In this document: in pieces, positions 53,924-61,875 of the stretch
Layout of the letters: every line of letters starts with the position of its first letter
How positions within the stretch are numbered: position 1 is the first letter of the stretch
Assembly: GCA_016716565.1 (NCBI GenBank)
Contig: JADJWC010000001.1
Coordinates: forward strand, 372,001-436,000
Origin: a bacterium
Lineage (GTDB): Bacteria > Bacteroidota > Ignavibacteria > Ignavibacteriales > Ignavibacteriaceae
DNA: 64,000 nucleotides
Direction: 5' to 3'
Program-made: the position numbers and the translations under genes
The notes under the pieces: generated by a model
Told to the model about the DNA's origin: nothing
The model's input: the letters and a program-made list of their open reading frames with translations, nothing else
Databases searched by the model: none

Positions 53924-55282
53924 ATGAAACAAATCTTAACATTAATCATTTCTGTTTTTCTTTTCTCATCTTCTCAAGTTTTATCTCAAATAAAAGCCGG
54001 CGATGAAGCGTTGGGCACAAGAACGTACGACGAATATAAGACACCGCAATTCTGCGGAACCTCCTGCCACGTTGACTTCTATCGTCAATGGCAGCAGGCA
54101 ATGATGTCTCAGGCGTATACTCATCACTGGGATGAGATTGAATATTTTGAGCTTGCAGTTCCGCATGCAGAAAAAGATGAAAAAGTTGCCGGCGTAAAAG
54201 CGGGCTGCAACGGCTGTCATGCACCAATTGCATTTCTTGCCGGAGATGTTCCTCCGCCGAAACCCGAAATGAAATCTCGTGCAAACGAATCTGTATCGTG
54301 CGATGTTTGTCATACAGTTTCCGGGTTCAAGGGAGACACGCCCCATAATTTTAATTTTATTTCAGATCCGGGCGATGGGAAAACAAAATACGGTCCCCGT
54401 GGTACCGGGAATTCTCCGGAACATAAAATCATCCAATCTGAATTTCTAAAAACGGCAGAGTTTTGCGGTACCTGTCACAATGAAATGTCTCCGTATGGGA
54501 TCTGGGTGAAATCAACTCATCTTGAATGGAAGGATGGCCCTTATTCAAAAGAAGGAGTACAGTGTCAAAACTGTCATATGACACAAGCAGAAGGTTACAC
54601 TGCATCGATGGGTAATAAATATCCCGATGCATGGCAGCATCTATTTCACGGAGCTCACGATCCCGGAAAAGTAAAAGGAACGATTGAATTAAGAATCCAT
54701 CCTGATATAAAAGAAGCTGAACCTGGTGAAACCGTTAAGTTTACTGTTGCACTCTTCAACCAGAAAACTGGACACAAATTTCCAACAGGATCTGTTGAAG
54801 ATAGAATCGTCTGGATGCACGTTGAAGCTGTTGATGCAAAAGGAAATGTTTATCACTTGCCTGTTAATAAAAAAGGTTTTGAAGGTGAAGAATATACAAT
54901 CGGTGCGGAAGTTTTAGCTTACCAGGATATGGGGATTGCAAAGAATGATCCGAACTTTTTAGGGGTTCAGCGTGATGGAATTCCACTCGGTGACAGAATT
55001 TTTAGAATGGCTTATTTCGATCCGCAGGGAAGAATGACAATACAGCAATGGAATACTGCTTCGCTTGGAGTTGATTACAGACTTGGTCCTCGCGAAACTA
55101 AGCTGGAACATTTTACGTTCAATCTTCCTAATAAAGTAGCCCCGGGCGAAATGAAAGTCACCGCAGTACTTAACTATCAAAAGTTAGTTAAACCTGTCGC
55201 GGATTTTCTGAATGTTCCGGATGATGAAGAAGAAATTATAAAAGTAAACGAGCACTCAACTTATGTAACAATATTACCATAA
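53924..55282 (+). CDS. Periplasmic multiheme cytochrome c (five heme motifs)
   Basis: 452 residues, signal peptide (about 1-21), then heme-binding motifs CGTSCH (44-49, a CX3CH form), CNGCH (95), CDVCH (126), CGTCH (181) and CQNCH (214), followed by a beta-sandwich C-terminal domain (about 235-450; FTVALFNQKTGHKFPTGSVED). This resembles cytochrome c554-like proteins with extra His ligands in the first half (THHW, HAEKDE). It would carry electrons in the periplasm. CGGAGG lies before the ATG. The cytochrome-porin at 55404 is the probable partner across the outer membrane. Confidence 0.9.
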   Translation: MKQILTLIISVFLFSSSQVLSQIKAGDEALGTRTYDEYKTPQFCGTSCHVDFYRQWQQAMMSQAYTHHWDEIEYFELAVPHAEKDEKVAGVKAGCNGCHAPIAFLAGDVPPPKPEMKSRANESVSCDVCHTVSGFKGDTPHNFNFISDPGDGKTKYGPRGTGNSPEHKIIQSEFLKTAEFCGTCHNEMSPYGIWVKSTHLEWKDGPYSKEGVQCQNCHMTQAEGYTASMGNKYPDAWQHLFHGAHDPGKVKGTIELRIHPDIKEAEPGETVKFTVALFNQKTGHKFPTGSVEDRIVWMHVEAVDAKGNVYHLPVNKKGFEGEEYTIGAEVLAYQDMGIAKNDPNFLGVQRDGIPLGDRIFRMAYFDPQGRMTIQQWNTASLGVDYRLGPRETKLEHFTFNLPNKVAPGEMKVTAVLNYQKLVKPVADFLNVPDDEEEIIKVNEHSTYVTILP

Positions 55283-55385
55283 TTACAAACTGTCATTGCG
55301 AATCCCGACTTGTCGGGATGAAGCAATCTGATAATTAAATAGATTGCTTCGTCTCCGCATTTGGCGGATCCTCGCAATGACAAAA
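55283..55385. repeat. Long dispersed inverted repeat between the two cytochrome genes
   Basis: TGTCATTGCGA..GAAGCAATCT faces AGATTGCTTCG..TCGCAATGACA, with an inner TCCCGACTTGTCGGGA palindrome and a GGCGGATCC fragment. The same family is in pieces at 6149-6236 and 21676-21718. Being between cooperating genes it may weaken readthrough or stabilise mRNA. Confidence 0.8.
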
Positions 55386-55403
55386 TTAAAATAGAGGACT
55401 AAA

Positions 55404-56579
55404 ATGAAAAATACATTTACACTCACGGTTTTATCTTTTATCATAATTGCATTTCTAGCAAATGATATTTTAGCCATCCCGGCTTTTGCGAGAAAATACA
55501 ACATGACATGTAAAACCTGTCACTCACCTTTTCCGGCGCTCAAACCATACGGTAATGATTTCGCAGGTAATGGCTTTCAGTTGACAGATCAGGAAGCTCC
55601 GCGTTATTATGTTGATACTGGTGATCCGGAACTATCACTCATCAGAGACTTCCCGATAGCAGCAAGACTCGAAGGATATGTAACTTATAATAAAGATAAG
55701 TCAGAGCAATCTGATTTTTATGCACCACTGCTTTTCAAGATTCTGACCGGCGGAGCTATAACAAATGATATTTCTTATTATGTGTATTACATTCTGGAAA
55801 CCGGCGAAGTTGGAAAAATTGAAGATGCATGGTTTATGTTTAATAATATGTTTGGTAGCGAGCTGGATTTTACAATCGGTCAATTTCAGGTTTGCGATCC
55901 GTTGTTTAAAAGAGAATTAAGATTAACAAGAGATGACTATTACATCTACAAGGTGCGACCGGGCAATTCAATAGTTGATCTTACTTACGACAGAGGAGTA
56001 ATGCTTGGCTATGGATTTGAATCCGGGACAGATCTCGTTCTTGAAGTTGTGAACGGCAGCGGAATCGGAGAAGAATTTTTCAACGGAACTTTTGATAGTG
56101 ATAAATACAAAAACTTTTTCGGAAGAATATCACAGGATGCAGGAGAACATTTAAGAATCGGAGCGATGGGTTATTGGGGCAAAGAAGAACAGGAAGTTTC
56201 AGAGGCAATAAAATCTCAGAATGAACTCTCCATGCTTGGCGGCGATGCAACGTTTAGTTTTGAGCCGCTGGAATTAAATCTTCAATATATAATCAGGAAT
56301 GATGACAATCCTTATTTCTCTATTGATGAAAAAGAAAAAATAAAAACACAGGGGGCTTTCGCCGAACTTATCTTAAGACCCGAAGGTGATGACAGCGATT
56401 GGTACAGTGTTGCATTATTTAACTGGATTGAATCGGACCAAACCGATTTGAACCTGAAACAGCTTGGAATTCATTTCGGTTATCTGCTGAGAAGAAACAT
56501 AAGATTGGTTGCAGAGTATTCTCAGAACTTCACAGCAAAATATGGCACAATCGGATTGGGATTTGTAACGGCGTTTTAG
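55404..56579 (+). CDS. Monoheme cytochrome-porin fusion (Cyc2-like layout)
   Basis: 391 residues. Signal peptide (about 1-24) followed by PAFARKYNMTCKTCHSPFP with one heme site (Cys36, Cys39, His40), then a beta-barrel of about 330 residues (ISYYVYYILETGEV, LDFTIGQFQVCDP, GVMLGYGFESGTDLVLEV, LRIGAMGYWGKEE, LNLQYIIRNDDN, RLVAEYSQNF) ending in Phe (GFVTAF). This N-terminal-heme-then-porin order is that of Cyc2, the outer-membrane iron oxidase, and of a broader family of unknown role. It could move electrons across the outer membrane with the five-heme cytochrome upstream. Confidence 0.85.
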   Translation: MKNTFTLTVLSFIIIAFLANDILAIPAFARKYNMTCKTCHSPFPALKPYGNDFAGNGFQLTDQEAPRYYVDTGDPELSLIRDFPIAARLEGYVTYNKDKSEQSDFYAPLLFKILTGGAITNDISYYVYYILETGEVGKIEDAWFMFNNMFGSELDFTIGQFQVCDPLFKRELRLTRDDYYIYKVRPGNSIVDLTYDRGVMLGYGFESGTDLVLEVVNGSGIGEEFFNGTFDSDKYKNFFGRISQDAGEHLRIGAMGYWGKEEQEVSEAIKSQNELSMLGGDATFSFEPLELNLQYIIRNDDNPYFSIDEKEKIKTQGAFAELILRPEGDDSDWYSVALFNWIESDQTDLNLKQLGIHFGYLLRRNIRLVAEYSQNFTAKYGTIGLGFVTAF

Positions 56580-56614
56580 ACGATAACTTGCGTAAGTCAG
56601 GATAATAGTCTAAA

Positions 56615-56648
56615 TTAAGTCCTGAATAAAGACAAATTCAGGACTTAA
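56615..56648 (+). promoter_or_regulatory. Inverted repeat just before the antitoxin gene
   Basis: TTAAGTCCTGAAT and ATTCAGGACTTAA, 13-base perfect arms around eight bases, ending four bases before the ATG at 56653. The right arm holds the only ribosome-site-like AGGA. It could be the operator for antitoxin autoregulation, a hairpin masking the ribosome site, or a terminator of the cytochrome-porin gene. Confidence 0.6.
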
Positions 56649-56652
56649 TAAA

Positions 56653-56943
56653 ATGAAAAATATATCCGTATCAAGTGATATAATACCAGTCGGTCAGTTC
56701 AAATCTGATCTTGCGAGGTACCTTAAGGAAATTCGTGAGAAAAATAATTCGTTGATAATAACCCAGAATGGAAAACCTGCAGGCGTGCTAATCTCTCCTT
56801 CTGAGTTCGATGAATTAAGACAAACAAAACTTTTTTTGGAATCAGTTTCACGAGGATTGATAGATTCCGATAAAGGGGAAGTAATTTCAACCTCACAACT
56901 TAGAGCTGAGTTAAAAAAGTCTCGGTCTTCCAGGACAAAGTGA
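56653..56943 (+). CDS. Phd/YefM-family antitoxin
   Basis: 96 residues: VSSDIIPVGQFKSDLARYLKEIREKNNSLIITQNGKPAGVLISPSEFDEL is the typical Phd/YefM DNA-binding fold, followed by an unstructured basic tail that would bind the toxin. Its stop overlaps the toxin start by four bases (GTGA), the usual coupling. Confidence 0.9.
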   Translation: MKNISVSSDIIPVGQFKSDLARYLKEIREKNNSLIITQNGKPAGVLISPSEFDELRQTKLFLESVSRGLIDSDKGEVISTSQLRAELKKSRSSRTK

Positions 56944-57053
56944 AACTCGTTTGGACAAAGGAAGCTATGCTAAGTCTGATGGAAATTGACGAATATATTT
57001 TTAGGGATAATCCAAGTGCGGTATTTGACTTTGCCATAGGTACAATACTGTGA
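56940..57053 (+). pseudogene. Truncated RelE/ParE-family toxin
   Basis: Starting at GTG 56940 the frame reads KLVWTKEAMLSLMEIDEYIFRDNPSAVFDFA, the first third of a ParE/RelE toxin (normally about 90-100 residues), then runs into unrelated sequence (IGTIL) and stops at 57053 after 37 residues. The catalytic C-terminal part is missing. The helicase gene starts 17 bases later, so the break is where foreign DNA seems to join. Confidence 0.85.
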
Positions 57054-57069
57054 TACAGCTAAATTAAAA

Positions 57070-58992
57070 ATGAGTACACTAATTAATATTGACGAATTCG
57101 ATCAATTTATTGGGCTAAGGTTAATTGGTCGTGATCAAGTTACTAACGAACTTATATCAGTGGTGAAAACTTTCCAAGAAGAAGATAAGCTGGAAAAAAT
57201 CATTTTATCATTGATCATTGAACCTAACTTAACACCACATGGTCCTACTGAAATAGTAGACATTCTTACTACTCAACTTTCATTTAAAGGTAAATATGGA
57301 TTAGCGGGGATAATATTAAAAGGGAGCTCTTTTAAGACAATAAAAGCATCAACAATTTCTCATCAGGTTTTTAGATTGAGAAAATTAGCTGATATCAAAT
57401 TTGCTATCCTTGGTTATGTTGGAAGTATTCTTGATAATGCAAAAGATGAGTTCATCCAAACAGCTCTCGATTTAAATATTAAATATTCATTTATTGATGT
57501 TATTGATTTCGCTCGATTAGCCGTTTTAGCAGGTTACTTATGTCCAAGAGATGCTAGGCATATTAAGGATGGTAGATGTTTATGTGGTTATAGGGTTAAA
57601 GGTAGTGAGTTAAATTTTCTTCAAACCGATTCATTGACGAGACTTCAAGAGGCACGCACACTCAAACAGTCATCTGGTGTTATTGTATTGCCAACAGGCA
57701 CTGGTAAAACAAGAGTAGCAGCCATCGATTCTAAAAATTGTAAGGCAAAGAATATATTATATGTAGCTCATACACATGAAATCCTTCAAAATGCTTATAA
57801 AGAATTTTCTCATGTATTTGGTAGTAATAATGTCTCATATAATGTCAGCAGAATATCAGATACTACTTCAGTAAAAGTTCATCTTGAAACTATCCAAACT
57901 ATTTCTAGAAATATTCCTAGAATAAAATCGAATGATTATGATTATGTAATTATAGATGAATTTCATCACGCGGCAGCAAGAAGTTATCGCAATTTAATTG
58001 ATAACATTTCACCAAACTTTTTATTAGGATTAACAGCAACTCCATTTAGAGGAGATCGACAAGATGTAATAGATTTATGCAATGGTAATATAATTGTTGA
58101 ATACGAACTAAGAACTGGAATTGACAGTGGAATTCTATCACCGTTTCATTACTATGGTTTGTTCGATAATGTTGACTATACGAATGTTAGACAATTCAAC
58201 TATGGTTACAGTATAAAGGATTTAGACAAGACATTGATAATAGAATCCCGTGATAATTCAATCCTATCCAAGTGGAAAGAGTATGCTGAAGGATTTCCCA
58301 CATTAGCATTTTGTTGCAGTGTCAATCATGCAAGACGTATTGCATTATCATTTAATCAAGCGGAAATTCCTGCGGAAATATATGTGGGTACAACTCCTCT
58401 TGATAAACGAGACAGACTAATAGAAGCTTTGAGGTATGGTGATTTGAAAATATTATGTGTTGTTGATGTGATGAATGAAGGAATAGATATCCCATTTATA
58501 GAATGTTTATTGTTTCTACGGCCAACAGAATCAAAGAGAATATTTTTTCAACAACTAGGTCGGGGGCTAAGAAAATTTCCTGGTAAAGATAAAGTTATTG
58601 TTCTCGACTTCATTGGTAATTTCACAAATGCCTATAGAATTGTAGATTATATAGGTTTATTGCCATATGAAGAACCCACATATTCTGATTTAAGGAAAAT
58701 GAGATCTTCCAAGGATATTTTAAACGTTCCTTCAGGTTGCCAAGTTGAATTTGAAGGTCGGGTAATTGATATTTTTGCAAAGCAAGTGTTTGAACCTTCA
58801 CGTGCCAATCGTCATAACATTGCCCAAATATTGCTGTATGAATATCATAAATTGTCTATGAGATTAGGTCGTTTTGCAACAAAAAAAGAAGTTGACAGGT
58901 ATCAAATACTAAATTCGGAGTTGTATGAAATGGTATTTGGTAATTGGAATAATTTTGTTAACCTCATCGTTGATGATGAATTATCCACATAG
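57070..58992 (+). CDS. Superfamily 2 helicase with N-terminal nuclease-like domain
   Basis: 640 residues. The first about 160 (LTPHGPTEIVDILTTQL, GIILKGSSFKTI, YSFIDVIDFARLAV) look like a restriction-endonuclease-type domain; a CxCG pair (C170, C172) is near its end. The helicase core has Walker A LPTGTGKTR (207-215), DEFHH (296-300), TATP (322-325), NEGIDIP and the arginine-finger motif QLGRGLRK. This fusion recalls single-gene antiphage or type III-like restriction proteins. It has no visible ribosome site, AT-rich codons, and interrupts a toxin gene, all fitting horizontal arrival. Function in defence is inferred. Confidence 0.85.
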   Translation: MSTLINIDEFDQFIGLRLIGRDQVTNELISVVKTFQEEDKLEKIILSLIIEPNLTPHGPTEIVDILTTQLSFKGKYGLAGIILKGSSFKTIKASTISHQVFRLRKLADIKFAILGYVGSILDNAKDEFIQTALDLNIKYSFIDVIDFARLAVLAGYLCPRDARHIKDGRCLCGYRVKGSELNFLQTDSLTRLQEARTLKQSSGVIVLPTGTGKTRVAAIDSKNCKAKNILYVAHTHEILQNAYKEFSHVFGSNNVSYNVSRISDTTSVKVHLETIQTISRNIPRIKSNDYDYVIIDEFHHAAARSYRNLIDNISPNFLLGLTATPFRGDRQDVIDLCNGNIIVEYELRTGIDSGILSPFHYYGLFDNVDYTNVRQFNYGYSIKDLDKTLIIESRDNSILSKWKEYAEGFPTLAFCCSVNHARRIALSFNQAEIPAEIYVGTTPLDKRDRLIEALRYGDLKILCVVDVMNEGIDIPFIECLLFLRPTESKRIFFQQLGRGLRKFPGKDKVIVLDFIGNFTNAYRIVDYIGLLPYEEPTYSDLRKMRSSKDILNVPSGCQVEFEGRVIDIFAKQVFEPSRANRHNIAQILLYEYHKLSMRLGRFATKKEVDRYQILNSELYEMVFGNWNNFVNLIVDDELST

Positions 58993-59062
58993 TTTTTAAT
59001 TGTCGTATAATAAGCAACCCAACCTTCTAGTTTTTTTATAAAACTATACCCTTACTTTGCCC

Positions 59063-59091
59063 AGTTGTTCGCAGCTCTCACCAATTTGGTC
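59063..59091 (+). promoter_or_regulatory. Element related to the TTTGGTCG pairs
   Basis: GTTGTTCGCAGC and ATTTGGTCTC in the same spacing as TTTGGTCGCAGC/ATTTGGTCGT at 47003-47033; some 26 of 36 positions appear identical by eye. No good sigma-54 promoter follows. It lies upstream of the desaturase gene. Confidence 0.4.
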
Positions 59092-59176
59092 TCTATTATT
59101 ATTTGCTACCTGTTATTTGTTCATTCATCATATTTGGTTACGTTTGTAAAGTTAGAAGAATCAACGAGGAATAAAA

Positions 59177-60133
59177 ATGGATTTTCAATATTCAGATCAG
59201 CCTGAACCGCACAAAGAGCGAACGAAGCAAATTCTAAAAGCACATCCAGAAGTAAGAAGCCTGATTGGAAGAAATCCAGTCAGTGCGGTGATTACAGTTT
59301 TTGTTGTGGCTTTACAATTTGGCATTGCATACTTGCTTGCTGATCAACCTTGGTGGCTGACAATCATCGCAGCATTTTTCATTGGAGCTTTTGCCGATCA
59401 TAATCTTTTCGTTCTCATTCACGAAGCATCACATAATCTTATTTTCAAAAACAGAACGCTCAACACAATTTTCGGAATTATTGCAGATTTACCAAAAGTT
59501 GTTCCCAGTTATGTTTCATTCAAATCATATCATCTGAAACATCATTCATTTCAGGGAGATTATTATCTCGATGCAGATCTTGCGAGCAAGTGGGAAGCGA
59601 AACTTATCGGCAATACATTTTTAGGAAAAGCTTTGTGGGAACTTTTCTTCCCTTTCTTCCAGGCATTCAGAACAATGCGTCTTAAGGAAATTGAATTTAT
59701 GAATTGGTGGGTTATTATAAACTGGATCGTTGTCTTCGCTATTGATGCTTTAGTAATAATTTACTTCGGATGGACTGCATTTCTTTATCTTGTTTTTTCT
59801 CTCATCTTTTCGATCGGACTTCATCCTCTTGGTGCGAGATGGATACAGGAACATTTTCTTGTTGCACCACCGCAGGAAACTTACAGCTATTATGGTCCGC
59901 TGAATATTCCTTCACTCAATGTCGGCTATCACAACGAGCATCATGATTTTCCATCAGTACCCTGGAACAATCTTCCGCAATTAAAAAAAGCAGCTCCGGA
60001 GTTTTATGATAATCTTGTTTATCATAAGTCCTGGTTTAAACTATGGCTTAGATTTTTGTTCGATCCAAAACTTTCTCTCTATTCACGAATGGTCAGAGCT
60101 AACAGAGGGGGATTGCAGGTTAATACTGAATAA
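59177..60133 (+). CDS. Sphingolipid delta-4 desaturase (DEGS)-like membrane enzyme
   Basis: 318 residues. The N-terminal lipid-desaturase region (DFQYSDQPEPHKERTKQIL..HPEVRSL), four or more membrane helices and three histidine boxes: HEASH (82-86), HLKHH (119-123) and NEHHDFP (253-259). The block ETYSYYGPLNIPSLNVGYHNEHHDFP (given in parts: ETYSYYGPLN, NVGYHNEHHDFP) and the C-terminal EFYDNL..YSRMVR agree closely with animal dihydroceramide desaturase as I remember it. It uses O2 and a di-iron site to place a double bond in a ceramide or related lipid. CGAGGA is upstream. The O2 need is notable beside an [FeFe]-hydrogenase. Confidence 0.88.
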   Translation: MDFQYSDQPEPHKERTKQILKAHPEVRSLIGRNPVSAVITVFVVALQFGIAYLLADQPWWLTIIAAFFIGAFADHNLFVLIHEASHNLIFKNRTLNTIFGIIADLPKVVPSYVSFKSYHLKHHSFQGDYYLDADLASKWEAKLIGNTFLGKALWELFFPFFQAFRTMRLKEIEFMNWWVIINWIVVFAIDALVIIYFGWTAFLYLVFSLIFSIGLHPLGARWIQEHFLVAPPQETYSYYGPLNIPSLNVGYHNEHHDFPSVPWNNLPQLKKAAPEFYDNLVYHKSWFKLWLRFLFDPKLSLYSRMVRANRGGLQVNTE

Positions 60134-60146
60134 CAGATTGAAATTT

Positions 60147-60245
60147 TTTCGTCATTCCAGCCCTGCCTGTCCGGCAGGCAGGTTGTCTGGAATCAGACGA
60201 GGCCAGATTCTGGACTCATCCTTAAAAGGATTCGCCAGAATGACA
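60147..60245. repeat. Dispersed repeat block
   Basis: It holds CCTGCCTG TCCGG CAGGCAGG (near 60163-60183), GGAATCAGACGAGGCCAG and CGCCAGAATGACAG, typical pieces of the same intergenic family seen at 5797-6240. The rest to 60410 is AT-rich upstream sequence of the ferredoxin gene. Confidence 0.6.
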
Positions 60246-60473
60246 GCTTGATGTTTCTACATTCGGCAACAAATTTCAGGTTCTTAATAGTTGCTTAACA
60301 TATCTATTTTTGCTTCTCGAAAATAGGAATCCGCCATTCTAATATCTTCTTAAATCTGACAATAAAATCAGCTTTTTTAGCTCAAAATCATTTTAAGATA
60401 AGGGGTTCCGATGGCATATATGTTGTCAAAACTCTATATAATAATAAACCCAATCTCATCAAAGAGTTTTAAA

Positions 60474-60716
60474 ATGATTAAAGGAACGGTAAAAATTGAT
60501 GGTGTTATTTGCAAAGGCTGTGAGCTTTGCATTATATCCTGTCCGCAAGATGGACTTCGTCTTTCTCAGCACTTCAACGAAAAAGGATACCGGTTTGTGG
60601 AACTGATCGAAGAGAAGTGTACCGGATGCGTTAACTGCGCCCTTGTATGTCCGGAAGCTGCAATTACAGTTTACAGACAGCCCAAGCCGGCAAAGAAAGT
60701 TGCAGCTAAAGAATAA
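60474..60716 (+). CDS. 2-oxoacid:ferredoxin oxidoreductase delta subunit (2x 4Fe-4S)
   Basis: 80 residues from ATG 60474, where homologues begin (MIKGTVKIDGVICKGC). A start at 60411, with AAGGGG upstream, would add 21 unlike residues and is the alternative. Two ferredoxin clusters: CKGCELCIISCP and CTGCVNCALVCP. First gene of the operon delta-alpha-beta-gamma. It accepts electrons released by the catalytic subunits and passes them to soluble ferredoxin. Confidence 0.88.
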   Translation: MIKGTVKIDGVICKGCELCIISCPQDGLRLSQHFNEKGYRFVELIEEKCTGCVNCALVCPEAAITVYRQPKPAKKVAAKE

Positions 60717-60749
60717 GTTCATCTTTAAAGAAAAATATTTAAAGGTTTT

Positions 60750-61850
60750 ATGATGGAAGAGAAAAAAAATAAAAACGGCGAAGCTAAATTGATGAAAGGC
60801 AACGAAGCGCTTGCCGAAGCTGCTATTCGTGCTAAGATAGATGCTTACTTCGGTTATCCGATTACTCCGCAGTCGGAGGTTTTAGAATATCTTGAAAGAG
60901 AAATACCAAAGCGTTCAGGATTAGTTCTGCAAGCCGAAAGTGAAATTGCTTCGATCAATATGATTTACGGAGCTGCAGGTGCTGGTGCAAGAGTTATGAC
61001 TTCGTCATCGGGTCCTGGAATAAGTTTGATGCAGGAAGGTCTTTCGTACATTGCTTCCGCACAACTTCCTTGCTTGGTTGTGAATGTTGTTCGCGGCGGC
61101 CCTGGTCTGGGAACTATTCAGCCATCGCAGGGAGATTATTTCCAGGCTGTAAAAGGTGGCGGACACGGCGATTATCATTTAATTGTTTTAGCTCCCGCAT
61201 CAGTTCAGGAAATGGCTGATTTTGTTTTTGAAGGATTTCGTCTTGCAGAAAAGTACCGAAATCCGGCAATGATTTTAACTGATGGTGCACTTGGTCAGAT
61301 GATGGAAAAAGTTATTCAGCCCGAGGAAGGTTCATTACCAAAAATTAAAACTCCCTGGGCCACAACAGGAAAAACAAAAGACAGAGATCATAATATTATA
61401 ACTTCTCTCTTCATTAAACCGGAAGAGATGGAATCAGTAAATCACCAGCTTCAGGAAAAGTACAGAAAAATTGAGAGAGATGAAGTAAGGTTTGAAGAAA
61501 TTAAAACGAATGACGCCGAAATTATTTTAGTTGCTTTTGGCTTGTCTTCACGCATCTGCCAGAAGACAGTTGATCTTGGAAGAGAAAAAGGAATTAAGAT
61601 TGGATTGCTCAGACCAATTACACTCTATCCATATCCGTACAAGAGATTGAATGAATTAGCTGACCAGGTTGACTTTATGATGTCAGTTGAAATGAATGCG
61701 GGTCAAATGGTTGAAGATGTTAAGCTGGCTGTTGAAGGAAAAGTTCCCGTTTATTTCACAGGAAGAATGGGCGGTATGATTCCTTCGCCTGATGACGTGC
61801 TTCATGAAATCGAATCTATCATCGAAAAACAAAATGTCCTTCAGGATTAA
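60750..61850 (+). CDS. 2-oxoacid:ferredoxin oxidoreductase alpha subunit (VorB/KorA type)
   Basis: 366 residues. KGNEALAEAAIRAKIDAYFGYPITPQSEVLEYL is the standard start of the pyrimidine-binding domain, followed by AGARVMTSSSGPGISLMQEG and NVVRGGPGLGTIQPSQGDY, and a C-terminal domain (GLLRPITLYPYPYKRL, EMNAGQMVEDVKLAV). The enzyme oxidatively decarboxylates branched 2-oxoacids or 2-oxoglutarate to acyl-CoA, reducing ferredoxin. The GGPGLGTIQPSQ-type motif favours the Vor/Kor group over pyruvate enzymes. Confidence 0.93.
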   Translation: MMEEKKNKNGEAKLMKGNEALAEAAIRAKIDAYFGYPITPQSEVLEYLEREIPKRSGLVLQAESEIASINMIYGAAGAGARVMTSSSGPGISLMQEGLSYIASAQLPCLVVNVVRGGPGLGTIQPSQGDYFQAVKGGGHGDYHLIVLAPASVQEMADFVFEGFRLAEKYRNPAMILTDGALGQMMEKVIQPEEGSLPKIKTPWATTGKTKDRDHNIITSLFIKPEEMESVNHQLQEKYRKIERDEVRFEEIKTNDAEIILVAFGLSSRICQKTVDLGREKGIKIGLLRPITLYPYPYKRLNELADQVDFMMSVEMNAGQMVEDVKLAVEGKVPVYFTGRMGGMIPSPDDVLHEIESIIEKQNVLQD

Positions 61851-61875
61851 AAAGAGTTTTATAGGAGATTAAGAT

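Noticed and set aside
53946..54346. Long antisense frames within the multiheme cytochrome gene
   Set aside because: Shadows of a strongly supported gene with five heme motifs.
59131..59148. Sigma-54 promoter before the desaturase gene
   Set aside because: TTGGTTACGTTTGTA has the right words but is two bases too short between GG and the -12 element.
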